Part shown: piece after piece, positions 35,046 through 43,015 of the stretch
Layout of the letters: each line of letters begins with the position of its first letter
How positions within the stretch are numbered: position 1 is the first letter of the stretch
Source of the DNA: Oceaniovalibus sp. ACAM 378
GTDB taxonomy: Bacteria; Pseudomonadota; Alphaproteobacteria; Rhodobacterales; Rhodobacteraceae
Assembly (NCBI RefSeq): GCF_008085915.1
Contig: NZ_VSJK01000004.1
Location: 186,001-250,000 of the forward strand
Reading direction: 5' to 3'
DNA: 64,000 nucleotides
Notes under the pieces: model-generated
Told to the model about the DNA's origin: nothing
Seen by the model: the letters and a program-made list of their open reading frames with translations, nothing else
Databases searched by the model: none
Position numbers and translations under genes: made by a program

Positions 35046-36095
35046 CTAGCGGTCATTGCGTTTCAGTATGGGCTGGCGCGCCCGGTTCAGGATCACCCCC
35101 AGCAGGGGGCACTGATCGGCCAGCATCCTTTCGCAATCGGTAATCTGTCGGGCCGTGGTGCGGGTGCCGTCCGCAATCAGCAGCACCCCGTCGACCTGCG
35201 GCAGGAACGCGCCCAGATCATCGTGGTCCAGAACCGAAGGCATGTCATATAGCACCACATCGGGCACCAGTCGCGCCTGCATGTCATCCAGCACCTGTCC
35301 GGTGCGGCGGTCGTGCAAAACCTCGGCTGAATCGCGAAAAGGTTCCGCCGTCAGCCCCAGTGCCAAAGTATCGCTGTAACGTTGCAGATAATCCGCCAGC
35401 GGCACCTGAGCGGTCAGGAAATTCCGGATCTCGCCGTTGGTTTGCAGATCCAGTGCCTCGGCAATCCCCGGATCGCGCTGGTTCATGTCGATCAGGATTG
35501 TCCGGGTGCCGGGCACCCGGGCGAGCGACATGGCCAGATTGACCGCGGTGAACGTGCTGCCGCAGCCCCGCACGGGCGACGCGATCGCAATGCGCGACCA
35601 GCCATTTTTGCGGATCGTATGGACAAGCCGGGTGCGCAACAGATCAAAGGCATCGGCCACTTTCGTGTCGCGATAATGGTCGATCAACGGCGCGGCCCCG
35701 GGTGCGCGGCGTTTTGCACGCGGCATCACCGGGGTCAGTTGCCCCCAAGCCTCCGTGCGCGCAGGCTGTTCGATCTCGACGGGTTCGTGAAACAGCGACC
35801 GCAGCGCAATATCACGGGACCGCGAACGTCTTTCAGGCGGGTGCTGCGCTGGATGACCCCCGGTAAAGGGCGAAATCAGGTGATGCGAGACGGGCTGCGC
35901 AACTGCTTCAGGTGGCGCGGCCTGTGCAACCATCCCGGCCAGCGCGCGTGCCCAAGGGCTGTCGCGGGTCAGACGCGGCTTGGACTCCGGCGCGGATTTG
36001 CGCGGATCGTTCATCTGACGCTCGCTGTCGAAATCATCGCTTTCCCCTTGCACGCGCGTGCCAAACGGATCGCACCGTAAAGACAAATCGTTCAT
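35046..36095 (-). CDS. CpsD/CapB-like BY-kinase domain protein with altered Walker A
   Basis: Encodes 349 residues. A 165-residue Pro/Arg-rich, probably disordered N-terminus leads into a MinD/BY-kinase-type domain: DAFDLLRTRLVHTIRKNG, IAIASPVRGCGSTFTAVNLA, ILIDMNQRDPGI (Walker A'), VVLYDMPSVLDHDDL (Walker B). The P-loop has Ser180 where the nucleotide-binding Lys normally sits (GCGST instead of GxGKT). No Tyr-rich tail is present. It pairs with the Wzz-like protein encoded just downstream to regulate polymer synthesis. The start is uncertain: 36095 or 36014 (MNDPRK). Confidence 0.8.
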   Translation of the reverse strand: MNDLSLRCDPFGTRVQGESDDFDSERQMNDPRKSAPESKPRLTRDSPWARALAGMVAQAAPPEAVAQPVSHHLISPFTGGHPAQHPPERRSRSRDIALRSLFHEPVEIEQPARTEAWGQLTPVMPRAKRRAPGAAPLIDHYRDTKVADAFDLLRTRLVHTIRKNGWSRIAIASPVRGCGSTFTAVNLAMSLARVPGTRTILIDMNQRDPGIAEALDLQTNGEIRNFLTAQVPLADYLQRYSDTLALGLTAEPFRDSAEVLHDRRTGQVLDDMQARLVPDVVLYDMPSVLDHDDLGAFLPQVDGVLLIADGTRTTARQITDCERMLADQCPLLGVILNRARQPILKRNDR

Positions 36096-36297
36096 ATCGT
36101 GACCAATCCCGTGCGGTGCACACCCTGCCCTGCCCCGGCCCGGGCGGCCCATTGGCGCCCCCGACCCTGTTCGCGACACCGACTGTGCCCGACATCGGTT
36201 GTTTACCAACAAAACGGCGATCGTATGGCGTATCCGGGACCGGTGTCCGGTCACCGCAGACAGATGGGGCGCGGTCGTTGCGATTCAAGCCGGGCCT

Positions 36298-37071
36298 TCA
36301 GTATCCCGTTTGCCGCATCATGACCCCCACGGTACGCATCATCACCCCCAGATCGCCCAGCAACGACAGCGACCGATTGTATTGCGCATCGATCTCGGCG
36401 CGGAAGGAAAAGTGGTTCTCATTGCGCGCCGACACCTGCCAGAACCCTGTGATTCCCGGGCGCAGGGCAAAATAATTCTGCGGATCGCCATACATGCTCA
36501 ATTGATCGGGCATCATCGGACGCGGGCCAACCAGGCTCATCTCGCCGGTCAGGACGTTCCAGAACTGCGGCAACTCATCCAGCGAGGTCTTGCGCAAAAG
36601 ATTTCCCACAGCGGTGACGCGCGGATCTTTTTTCAGTTTCTGGGTCGTGGCCCATTCGTGCGCCAAGGCCGGATCGCTGTCCAGATAGCGCTGCAGCACG
36701 GTGTCTGCATCGCGCACCATTGTTCGCAGCTTGAGGATCGAGAACCGTTCGCCACGTGCGCCCAGACGGATCTGGCGATAGAACGGCTGCCCGCCTTCAA
36801 ACAACAGGGCCAAGGCGCACAGTCCGACAATCACCACGGTCAGCGGCAGGCTCAGCAGTACCAGAAAAACATCGAGAAGCCGCTTGCCGATATGACGATA
36901 CAGCCATGGCAACTTGCCCGACGGCAGGGTCTCGGCCTTCTTCGGGTTGGACGGGGGCGAGTTTCCTTGGTGTCCCGAGCCAAACAGCGACATCACCAAC
37001 CCATTATGGTCAGCGATAACGCCATCGCTCAGGGAGGCGATGTTTGCGTCTTCGTACAATTGGTCTTTCAC
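36298..37071 (-). CDS. undecaprenyl-phosphate sugar-phosphate transferase (WbaP/ExoY-type)
   Basis: Encodes about 257 residues. After a variable head, a membrane helix ([20 protein letters not shown]) is followed by the polyprenyl-phosphate hexose-1-phosphate transferase core: [52 protein letters not shown] and [14 protein letters not shown]. This enzyme starts repeat-unit assembly on the lipid carrier. GTG 37071 is chosen because GGGAG lies nine bases upstream; ATG 36993 and a start at 37200 are also in frame. It is transcribed leftward from the long gap before the acidic repeat gene. Confidence 0.93.
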   Translation of the reverse strand: MKDQLYEDANIASLSDGVIADHNGLVMSLFGSGHQGNSPPSNPKKAETLPSGKLPWLYRHIGKRLLDVFLVLLSLPLTVVIVGLCALALLFEGGQPFYRQIRLGARGERFSILKLRTMVRDADTVLQRYLDSDPALAHEWATTQKLKKDPRVTAVGNLLRKTSLDELPQFWNVLTGEMSLVGPRPMMPDQLSMYGDPQNYFALRPGITGFWQVSARNENHFSFRAEIDAQYNRSLSLLGDLGVMMRTVGVMMRQTGY

Positions 37072-38134
37072 CCCAAGACACTCCCAAATTCTACGTGGCA
37101 GCCCCAAGGGCACATCACGGGTGCGTCGCAGCGCAATACGCGCCCGGGTTTCCGCCGCACCACGCGGAACTCCGGTCATTTCGGGCAGCCCCCCGTGCAA
37201 GCAGCAGGGTCATCCGGAAAAGACGGCCGTCAGGTCGCCCTTGATCATGTATGTGGCCAACCCTCGGGCTTTTTCAGCAAATTCGACGAAAACAGATTGT
37301 TTCCGCCCTATTAGCACCAATGAACCCAATAAACCTATTGGAAGGTAAGCATTTAATCTATTCCGGCAACAATCCCTTAAGAGGATCCACCGGCTGTTTC
37401 CAATTCAAATCGGCCCCGTCAGAAAGGTGACGGAACCACCCCGCCTACTCGGTCTATTCTGTCGGACCGACACCTTGGCGAGACGTACAATGTGTTTCCC
37501 AGATCTACAACGTGGCGGTTAAAAGGCCAACTGCGGAACACGGTCCAAGGCCTCAGATGACGCTGCGGAACTGTGGTGAAAAACCTGCCGTTTCGCGCCC
37601 CCCGATCCCACCAGAACTAGTGTATTTGGTCAGGCTTCAGTGAAACAACCAGTCAGATCAGATGGCGCGCTAACGGTGCAAAAATGGATCGCCGGCAGAA
37701 AGGACAATCTTCCTGACGCATTCGACTCAGCGGCGGCAGAACTGGACAGTTGGACGTCGCGAAAGGTTTCAAGACGCGATTACGGGTCGTTCACAACCGA
37801 CTGTTTAATTTAGATTTTTTCTGTCAAGTGCGGATTTCCCGCCGTCAGATTCAGGTGCAAAAACCCACTCGATCCTTGACACAACGTTGACCAAAGGCGC
37901 AGGTTAGAGCCGTCATTTACCAGTATCGACCGACCGCTTTTTTCAGCGACGCACTCGGCCGTACTTTTTTTAATACGAAAATTTTTCTGGGATCGGCCCA
38001 GTGAGGCGATGATCTGCCCGATACGCCCCGGTTACGGGGATGCAGAGACACCGGCCTCCTCCACTCCCTCATTTTCATAGCAACAGAATTGCGTGGCGCG
38101 ACGATGTCACGCTTTCCGGAAAAGGAATTTTCAA
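37072..38134. other. long intergenic region before the acidic repeat gene
   Basis: About one kilobase without a supportable gene, divergent between the sugar-phosphate transferase and the acidic repeat protein. Base composition becomes noticeably AT-rich toward 37790-38000, with T-runs and a GTAC-T7-AATAC stretch. A TTGACA sequence at 37876-37881 is a possible -35 element, but no convincing -10 follows at the right distance. Room exists for complex regulation or a small RNA, but none can be recognised. Confidence 0.45.
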
Positions 38135-40240
38135 ATGACTTCCCGACTCATCCCCGACTCCATCCATTTTGAAACCATCCTCGACGCGGCGCTTTCCGCC
38201 GTTCTGGACCATGGCAGCCTGACCGCGCCGGTCAGCTTTGCCCCCAATGACGAAGGCAACGAAGGCGACGAAGGTAACGAGGGCAACGAAGGCGACGAGC
38301 GCGGCGCCGACGAAGGCAACGAGGGCAATGAAGGCAACGAAAGTGACGAAGGCAACGAAGGTGGCCTGGATGAAGGCAATGAGGGCAATGAATCCGGCCC
38401 GAACGACGAAGGCAACGAAAGCGACGAAGGTAATGAGGGCAACGAAGGCGACGAACGCGGCGTAGATGAAGGCAACGAAGGTAACGAAGGCAACGAAGGT
38501 AACGAGGGCAATGAGGGCGGCCTGGATGAAGGCAACGAAGGTAACGAAGGCCAGGAAGGCAATGAGGGCGACGAAGGCAACGAAGACGACGAAGGAGACG
38601 AGAACGACGAAGGCGATGAAGGTGACGAACTGGACGAGGGCGACGAAGGTAACGAGGGCGACGAAGGCAACGAAGGCGACGAAGCCAATGAGGGCAACGA
38701 GCTAGACGAAGGTAACGAAGGCAACGAGGCCGACGAAGGCGACGAAAACAACGAAGGCACCGAGGGCGACGAAGGTAACGAAGGCGACGAAGGCAACGAG
38801 GGATTCGAGAACGACGAAGGCAACGAGGCCGACGAAGACGACGAAGGTAACGAAGGCAACGAGACCAACTCGGAGTTCAACGGCGCCGACGACGAAGGTG
38901 ACGAAGGTCAGGAAGGCAGCGAAGGCGACGAAGAATTCGCAATCTCTGACGAAGACGACGAAGGCAATGAAGGCGACGAAGCCAACGAGGGCAATGAAGA
39001 CGACGAAGCCAACGAAGGTGACGAAGGCAACGAAGGCCAAGAGGGCGACGAAGGCCAGGAGGGTGACGAGGGCAACGAAGGCGATGAGATCCCCGACGTG
39101 ATCTTCGAAATCGGCGCCGACGAAGGCAATGAAGGCGATGAGGGCGACGAAGGTAACGAGGGTGACGAAGGCGACGAAGGTAACGAGAACGACGAAGGCA
39201 ACGAAGCCGACGAAGCCAACGAAGGTGATGAAAACGACGAGTTGAACGACGGCGACGAAGGCAACGAGAACAACGAAGGCGACGAAGGTAACGAGGGCGG
39301 CGAAGGCAACGAAGGCGACGAAGACAACGAAGGCTTCGAAGGCGACGAAGGTGACGAGGGTAACGAAGGTAACGAAGGCGTCGAAGGCGACGAAAACGAC
39401 GAGAACAACGAAGGTAACGAAGGCAACGAATCCGCCACCCAATACGTCGATGACGTCGTCGGAAACGGCTTCGAAGGCGACGAAGGCGACGAAAACGACG
39501 AAGGTAACGAAGGCACTGAAGGCGACGAAGGCAACGAGAACGACGAAGGTAACGAAGGCGACGAGATCCCCGACATCATTATCGAAATCGGCGGCGATGA
39601 AGGCAATGAAGGCAACGAAGGAGATGAAGGCAACGAGGGTGACGAAGCCAACGAAGGCAACGAGAACGATGAAGGCAATGAGAACGATGAAGGCAACGAA
39701 GGCAACGAAGTGATCATCGACCTCGACACCTTTGGCTTCAACGAAGGCGACGAAGGCAACGAAAACAACGAAGGAAACGAAGGCGACGAGTTCGACGAAG
39801 GCGACGAAAACAACGAAGGAAATGAAGGCAACGAAGGCGACGAAGGCGACGAGAACGACGAAGGAAATGAAGGAGACGAAGACAATCAGGGCAATGAAGG
39901 CGACGAAGGAAACGAATTCTTCCCGACCATCGGTGACGAAGGCGATGAAGGCAACGAGAACAACGAGAACGACGAAGGCGATGAAGGGAACGAAGGAGAC
40001 GAGGGCGTAGAAGGTAACGAAGCCAACGAAAACAACGAAGACAATGAAGGCGACGAAAACGACGAAGCCAACGAGAACGACGAAGGCGACGAAGGTGACG
40101 AAGCCGACGAAGGCGATGAAGGAGAGGAAGGCGACGAGAGCAACGAAGGTGACGAAAACGACGAGAACGACGAAGGTGACGAAGACAACGAAAACGATGA
40201 AGGAGATGAGGGAGACGAGGGTGATGAAGGCTACGATTGA
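38135..40240 (+). CDS. extremely acidic Asx-Glu-Gly triplet-repeat protein
   Basis: Encodes 701 residues, family unrecognised. Residues 1-38 are ordinary (MTSRLIPDSIHFETILDAAL and on) without a Sec signal. From residue 39 to the end nearly every triplet is Asp/Asn-Glu-Gly, with Glu almost invariant at position two and Gly, Ala, Asn, Asp or Gln at three. The repeats are interrupted by short hydrophobic islands, two of them similar (IPDVIFEIG and IPDIIIEIG), plus VIIDLDTFGF, ATQYVDDVVGNGF and FFPTIG. No Lys, Cys or Trp is present, and only three Arg. It should be disordered or calcium-folded and hugely negative. AAAGGA precedes the ATG, and a terminator follows the stop. Export by the nearby type I system is an inference. 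Confidence 0.85.
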   Translation: MTSRLIPDSIHFETILDAALSAVLDHGSLTAPVSFAPNDEGNEGDEGNEGNEGDERGADEGNEGNEGNESDEGNEGGLDEGNEGNESGPNDEGNESDEGNEGNEGDERGVDEGNEGNEGNEGNEGNEGGLDEGNEGNEGQEGNEGDEGNEDDEGDENDEGDEGDELDEGDEGNEGDEGNEGDEANEGNELDEGNEGNEADEGDENNEGTEGDEGNEGDEGNEGFENDEGNEADEDDEGNEGNETNSEFNGADDEGDEGQEGSEGDEEFAISDEDDEGNEGDEANEGNEDDEANEGDEGNEGQEGDEGQEGDEGNEGDEIPDVIFEIGADEGNEGDEGDEGNEGDEGDEGNENDEGNEADEANEGDENDELNDGDEGNENNEGDEGNEGGEGNEGDEDNEGFEGDEGDEGNEGNEGVEGDENDENNEGNEGNESATQYVDDVVGNGFEGDEGDENDEGNEGTEGDEGNENDEGNEGDEIPDIIIEIGGDEGNEGNEGDEGNEGDEANEGNENDEGNENDEGNEGNEVIIDLDTFGFNEGDEGNENNEGNEGDEFDEGDENNEGNEGNEGDEGDENDEGNEGDEDNQGNEGDEGNEFFPTIGDEGDEGNENNENDEGDEGNEGDEGVEGNEANENNEDNEGDENDEANENDEGDEGDEADEGDEGEEGDESNEGDENDENDEGDEDNENDEGDEGDEGDEGYD
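38249..40237 (+). repeat. 9-base periodic repeat encoding Asx-Glu-Gly triplets
   Basis: The unit is GAC/AAC-GAA/GAG-GGC/GGT with synonymous drift, running for almost 2 kb with a few non-repeat islands. It is coding: the frame is open throughout and third positions vary. It is not a CRISPR array, because there are no constant repeats with unique spacers. Confidence 0.9.
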
Positions 40241-40281
40241 TGCCTTGATCCTGTCCTGATCCGATTGTGATCGTGACATCT

Positions 40282-40308
40282 GGCCGCGCCTCAGGGCGCG
40301 GCCATTTT
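40282..40308 (+). terminator. rho-independent terminator of the acidic repeat gene
   Basis: Stem GGCCGCGCC (40282-40290) / GGCGCGGCC (40295-40303), four-base loop, then ATTTTA. It lies 42 bases after the stop, so the acidic repeat gene is probably a single-gene transcript. Confidence 0.88.
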
Positions 40309-40379
40309 ACGTTACCCCATGATTTTCTTGAACTTACCCATCCGGCACCGCATCCGGCGCGCTGTACCGGTGATTCAGG

Positions 40380-41069
40380 TCAGCCCTTGTCCGACAGGAT
40401 CGCCACAAGTTCAGCTGTTGAAATCCGCCCCGAAAACAGATCGTCAATCTGCACCGCGCCGGGATGCGTGGCGGCCGATCGGGCGAGACTCCGCGCAAAG
40501 GGATAATTGACGTCATAGTCATAGGCGGCGCGTTCGGGCGTACGCAGGCGGTCCAGCCACATTGCGCCGTCGGATTGGACCGCCCCCTCTGGCGGCAGGC
40601 CCGCCATACAGTGGATTTCGGCCAGAAAGGCACAGGTTTCACGCAGGATCGGCGGCATGAAACGGCCCTCACTTGCCACCAGCTGCCATGCGTGGCCGAA
40701 TTCATGGGCCAGTGCGCGCTGGTCGGCCACCCTTCCCCGCCAGACAACAGACACGAACGGTCGCCCGTCGCCAATGTCGGCAATCGTGAAGGGGCGGGGA
40801 TATTTCACCGGATCGGGATCAAACCGGGTCAGGGTGCGTGCGGTGGTGGCGCGGATCGTCGCGGCGCAATCGGGTTGCCAGCGACACAGGGCCTCGGCAA
40901 TCGCGGCCCAGTTGCAGTCTGGCCCCTTCCCCACCGCAGGAAGTGCCACGGCATTCGCGCCGTCCCGCCCCGGTTTCAGGTCAAGGATCGCGCGGCAGAT
41001 CGGCGGCGTGATGCCATGCAGGTCCAGCCACGCGGACAGCATCGTGCCGGTCGCCCCGCCCTCGCTCAA
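40380..41069 (-). CDS. HExxH zinc metallopeptidase-like protein
   Basis: Encodes 229 residues. The zinc-binding helix is ALAHEFGHAWQ (HEFGH), with a possible downstream third ligand in the ETCAFLAEIH region. There is no clear signal peptide from the TTG start that overlaps the upstream gene (TTGA); an internal ATG at 41042 is also possible. It is translationally coupled to the second HExxH protein, suggesting a functional pair. The family is not recognised further. Its position next to the acidic repeat protein (convergent, 70 bases after that gene's terminator) makes a processing role thinkable but unproven. Confidence 0.65.
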   Translation of the reverse strand: MSEGGATGTMLSAWLDLHGITPPICRAILDLKPGRDGANAVALPAVGKGPDCNWAAIAEALCRWQPDCAATIRATTARTLTRFDPDPVKYPRPFTIADIGDGRPFVSVVWRGRVADQRALAHEFGHAWQLVASEGRFMPPILRETCAFLAEIHCMAGLPPEGAVQSDGAMWLDRLRTPERAAYDYDVNYPFARSLARSAATHPGAVQIDDLFSGRISTAELVAILSDKG

Positions 41070-41860
41070 GGACAGGCAAACGGATCAGAAACGGAATGAA
41101 CAAGCGGGCGGTCCACCGGCAACAGCCCGGCAACATATTCGATACGATGAGGCACCGCATTGCGCGTTGCCGCTGTATCGGCGGGCGGAAAGCGATCGGG
41201 GTGATGCAGGAGGGCAAAGGCAAACAGCGCGGTTTCGGCGAGGTCCTCACGCTCGGGGGAATTTTGGCCATATTCGGTCAGGAACATCCCGTCCGCCTGT
41301 TGCGCCGCAATCCATCCCGCGGACAGCCGATAATCGGCATCCCAGGACGCATGAACCGCTTCGTGAAACAGCGATTCTTCAAGGTGATCATAGTCCAGCC
41401 GGTTGTCAGTGGTTTCGGCATAGACGACGATCTGTCCGGTTCCGGCATGAAATCCCGCGCGCCCGGCATGAACACTGAACCTGTCGATCCCTTCGCGCAG
41501 TGGTGTGGGCAATTGGCCAAGGGGTGCGGCGTACCGCTCGGCCTCGGCCAAAGCTGCGTCGCCGAACTCGGGATTGATCGCGATTTCGATGTTCGTGCCG
41601 TCGGAATAATGCGCGTCGAACAGAAAGGCATCGATCACCGGTTCGTCCTCGATACGTTTATCCCAGATCTGACGCTCTCCCCGTCCGGAGGGGACCAGAC
41701 AGGTCAAGGTCGTCGGATCACTGGTGCGGATGATGTCAAATACGGTTCCCGCCGTATCGCTGAACGGCGGATCTGATTGCCCATTTTGTGAAGCCGCGAT
41801 CTGTGGCGCGGCTAGCACAACAAGCGCTGTGGCAATTCGGCAAAGACTGTTGGACATCAT
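41066..41860 (-). CDS. exported HExxH metallopeptidase-like protein
   Basis: Encodes 264 residues beginning MMSNSLCRIATALVVLAAPQ, a Sec signal peptide with likely cleavage after IAAS or nearby. The mature part contains LEESLFHEAVHASWD (HEAVH zinc-binding helix) followed by ETALFAFALLHHPDRF, which may supply the third ligand. No known family is assigned with certainty. The longer frame from 41998 would prepend an unlikely Gly/Pro-rich stretch. First gene of a two-gene operon with the other HExxH protein; its stop overlaps that start. Predicted periplasmic or secreted. Confidence 0.7.
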   Translation of the reverse strand: MMSNSLCRIATALVVLAAPQIAASQNGQSDPPFSDTAGTVFDIIRTSDPTTLTCLVPSGRGERQIWDKRIEDEPVIDAFLFDAHYSDGTNIEIAINPEFGDAALAEAERYAAPLGQLPTPLREGIDRFSVHAGRAGFHAGTGQIVVYAETTDNRLDYDHLEESLFHEAVHASWDADYRLSAGWIAAQQADGMFLTEYGQNSPEREDLAETALFAFALLHHPDRFPPADTAATRNAVPHRIEYVAGLLPVDRPLVHSVSDPFACP

Positions 41861-42216
41861 GCAATCCGCTTCGGTCAAATGGGTTGGTGCGCCAGCCCGA
41901 GACGCATCCGATCGGCCCGGCGCGTTAAGAATGCTGTATGGTGCCCCGCCCGACCCTGCCTGCCAAGGAATTTCTGGCGCCCCTGACCCACCCGGCAATC
42001 GCTTGCCGCCATTACATTCACACCGTCCTTAAACGCAGCGGCGAATCACCATTCACAAAGTTCTGACGCAGTCAAGTCATGTCAGAAATACTTGTGAGAT
42101 TACGTGGGGGAATGTTACCCTTAACCCATTGTTAGAGGATTTTGTTCGTCAACAGTCATTTCGCGTAGCGGGTAAGGCCGCCGTCAGGACGCGCTGTTTC
42201 ATAAGAAGGAAAAGCC
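41861..42216. other. divergent promoter region between peptidase operon and oxygenase gene
   Basis: There are 356 bases without a gene. It holds an operator-like dyad at 42061-42087 and an AT-richer part around 42090-42150, where promoters for both directions may lie. Confidence 0.5.
42061..42087. promoter_or_regulatory. operator-like dyad TTCTGAC-N13-GTCAGAA
   Basis: A perfect seven-base inverted repeat with arms at 42061-42067 and 42081-42087. It is located 130 bases upstream of the oxygenase start and 200 bases upstream of the divergent peptidase start. The spacing would suit a dimeric regulator. No regulator can be named. Confidence 0.35.
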
Positions 42217-42861
42217 ATGGGATCCGAGGATTTCAAGTTCACCCGACGCACCTATTTTCCCACCACGATCTTCCAGATCGATGTCCCCGAGCCAGAGCCG
42301 TTGAACGAGGCACTCCTGTCCAACATCTATGCCGAGCGCGAGCGGGACAGTAAGGGGATCAGCCGGTCCAATTTCACCGAGCTAGGCGGCTGGCACAGCC
42401 ATAACAACCTGCACAAAGATAAGGAATATTCCGATCTGACCAAGCTGATCGGTGACGCCACTGCCCGGATGAGCGAGGACATGGGATATGCCAGTTCCCA
42501 CAAGATCACCATCGGCACCATGTGGTCGATCATCAACCCACCCGGCAGTGCGAACCGTGCCCATGTTCACCCCGGCTGCCTGTGGAGCGGCGTCTATTAT
42601 ATTCAGGCGCCCGAAGGCGCTGGCAACATCGAGTTCGTCGAACCGCGCACGATGAATCTGATGAACCAACCCAGATTCAAGCCCAACTCGAAACGGCAAA
42701 AAGAATACTGGACCAAGGTGCGGTTCACCCCGATGGCGGGCCGGATGCTGGTTTTTCCAAGCTGGCTGTACCATGCGGTCGATCCGAACATCACCAAGAA
42801 AACCGGCGACGCGGCCAACCGGATCATCGTCAGTTTCAATCTGAACCAGGTCAAAGCCTGA
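42217..42861 (+). CDS. 2OG-Fe(II) oxygenase-like protein (TIGR02466-type)
   Basis: Encodes 214 residues. Visible signature: SIINPPGSANRAHVHPGCLWSG-type core (AHVHPG, then WSGVYYIQAPEGAG), and later MLVFPSWLYHAVDPN with Arg in NRIIVSFN, giving His, His and Arg positions of the jelly-roll iron/2-oxoglutarate fold. Family members are uncharacterised or presumed hydroxylases. ATG 42217 is preceded by AAGGAAAAG. It lies 154 bases ahead of the second type I secretion pair in the same direction, so it may modify an exported substrate before secretion. Hydroxylation of Asp/Asn or Pro is possible by analogy only. Confidence 0.8.
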   Translation: MGSEDFKFTRRTYFPTTIFQIDVPEPEPLNEALLSNIYAERERDSKGISRSNFTELGGWHSHNNLHKDKEYSDLTKLIGDATARMSEDMGYASSHKITIGTMWSIINPPGSANRAHVHPGCLWSGVYYIQAPEGAGNIEFVEPRTMNLMNQPRFKPNSKRQKEYWTKVRFTPMAGRMLVFPSWLYHAVDPNITKKTGDAANRIIVSFNLNQVKA

Positions 42862-43015
42862 CCGGATCCTGACCCGACGCGCCCCCGTGCGCGCAGCATT
42901 CGGACGGGTGAAATCCATCGACGATGGAAATGCCGGAACAATCGTTTGGTCCGCCGCACCGCTGGCGCACCGCGACCCGGCCCAAGCAAACCCGTAAACG
43001 GGTGAAAGCGAGCAC

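Noticed and set aside
38249-40237. Possible CRISPR or satellite array
   Set aside because: The 9-base periodicity is coding (Asx-Glu-Gly) with synonymous variation; no spacers.
38702-40279. Long antisense open frame (525 codons) opposite the acidic repeat gene
   Set aside because: It is the mirror of the 9-base coding repeat, giving an endless Phe-Val-Ala pattern, with no ribosome binding site; the plus-strand frame has a real head, a ribosome binding site and a terminator.
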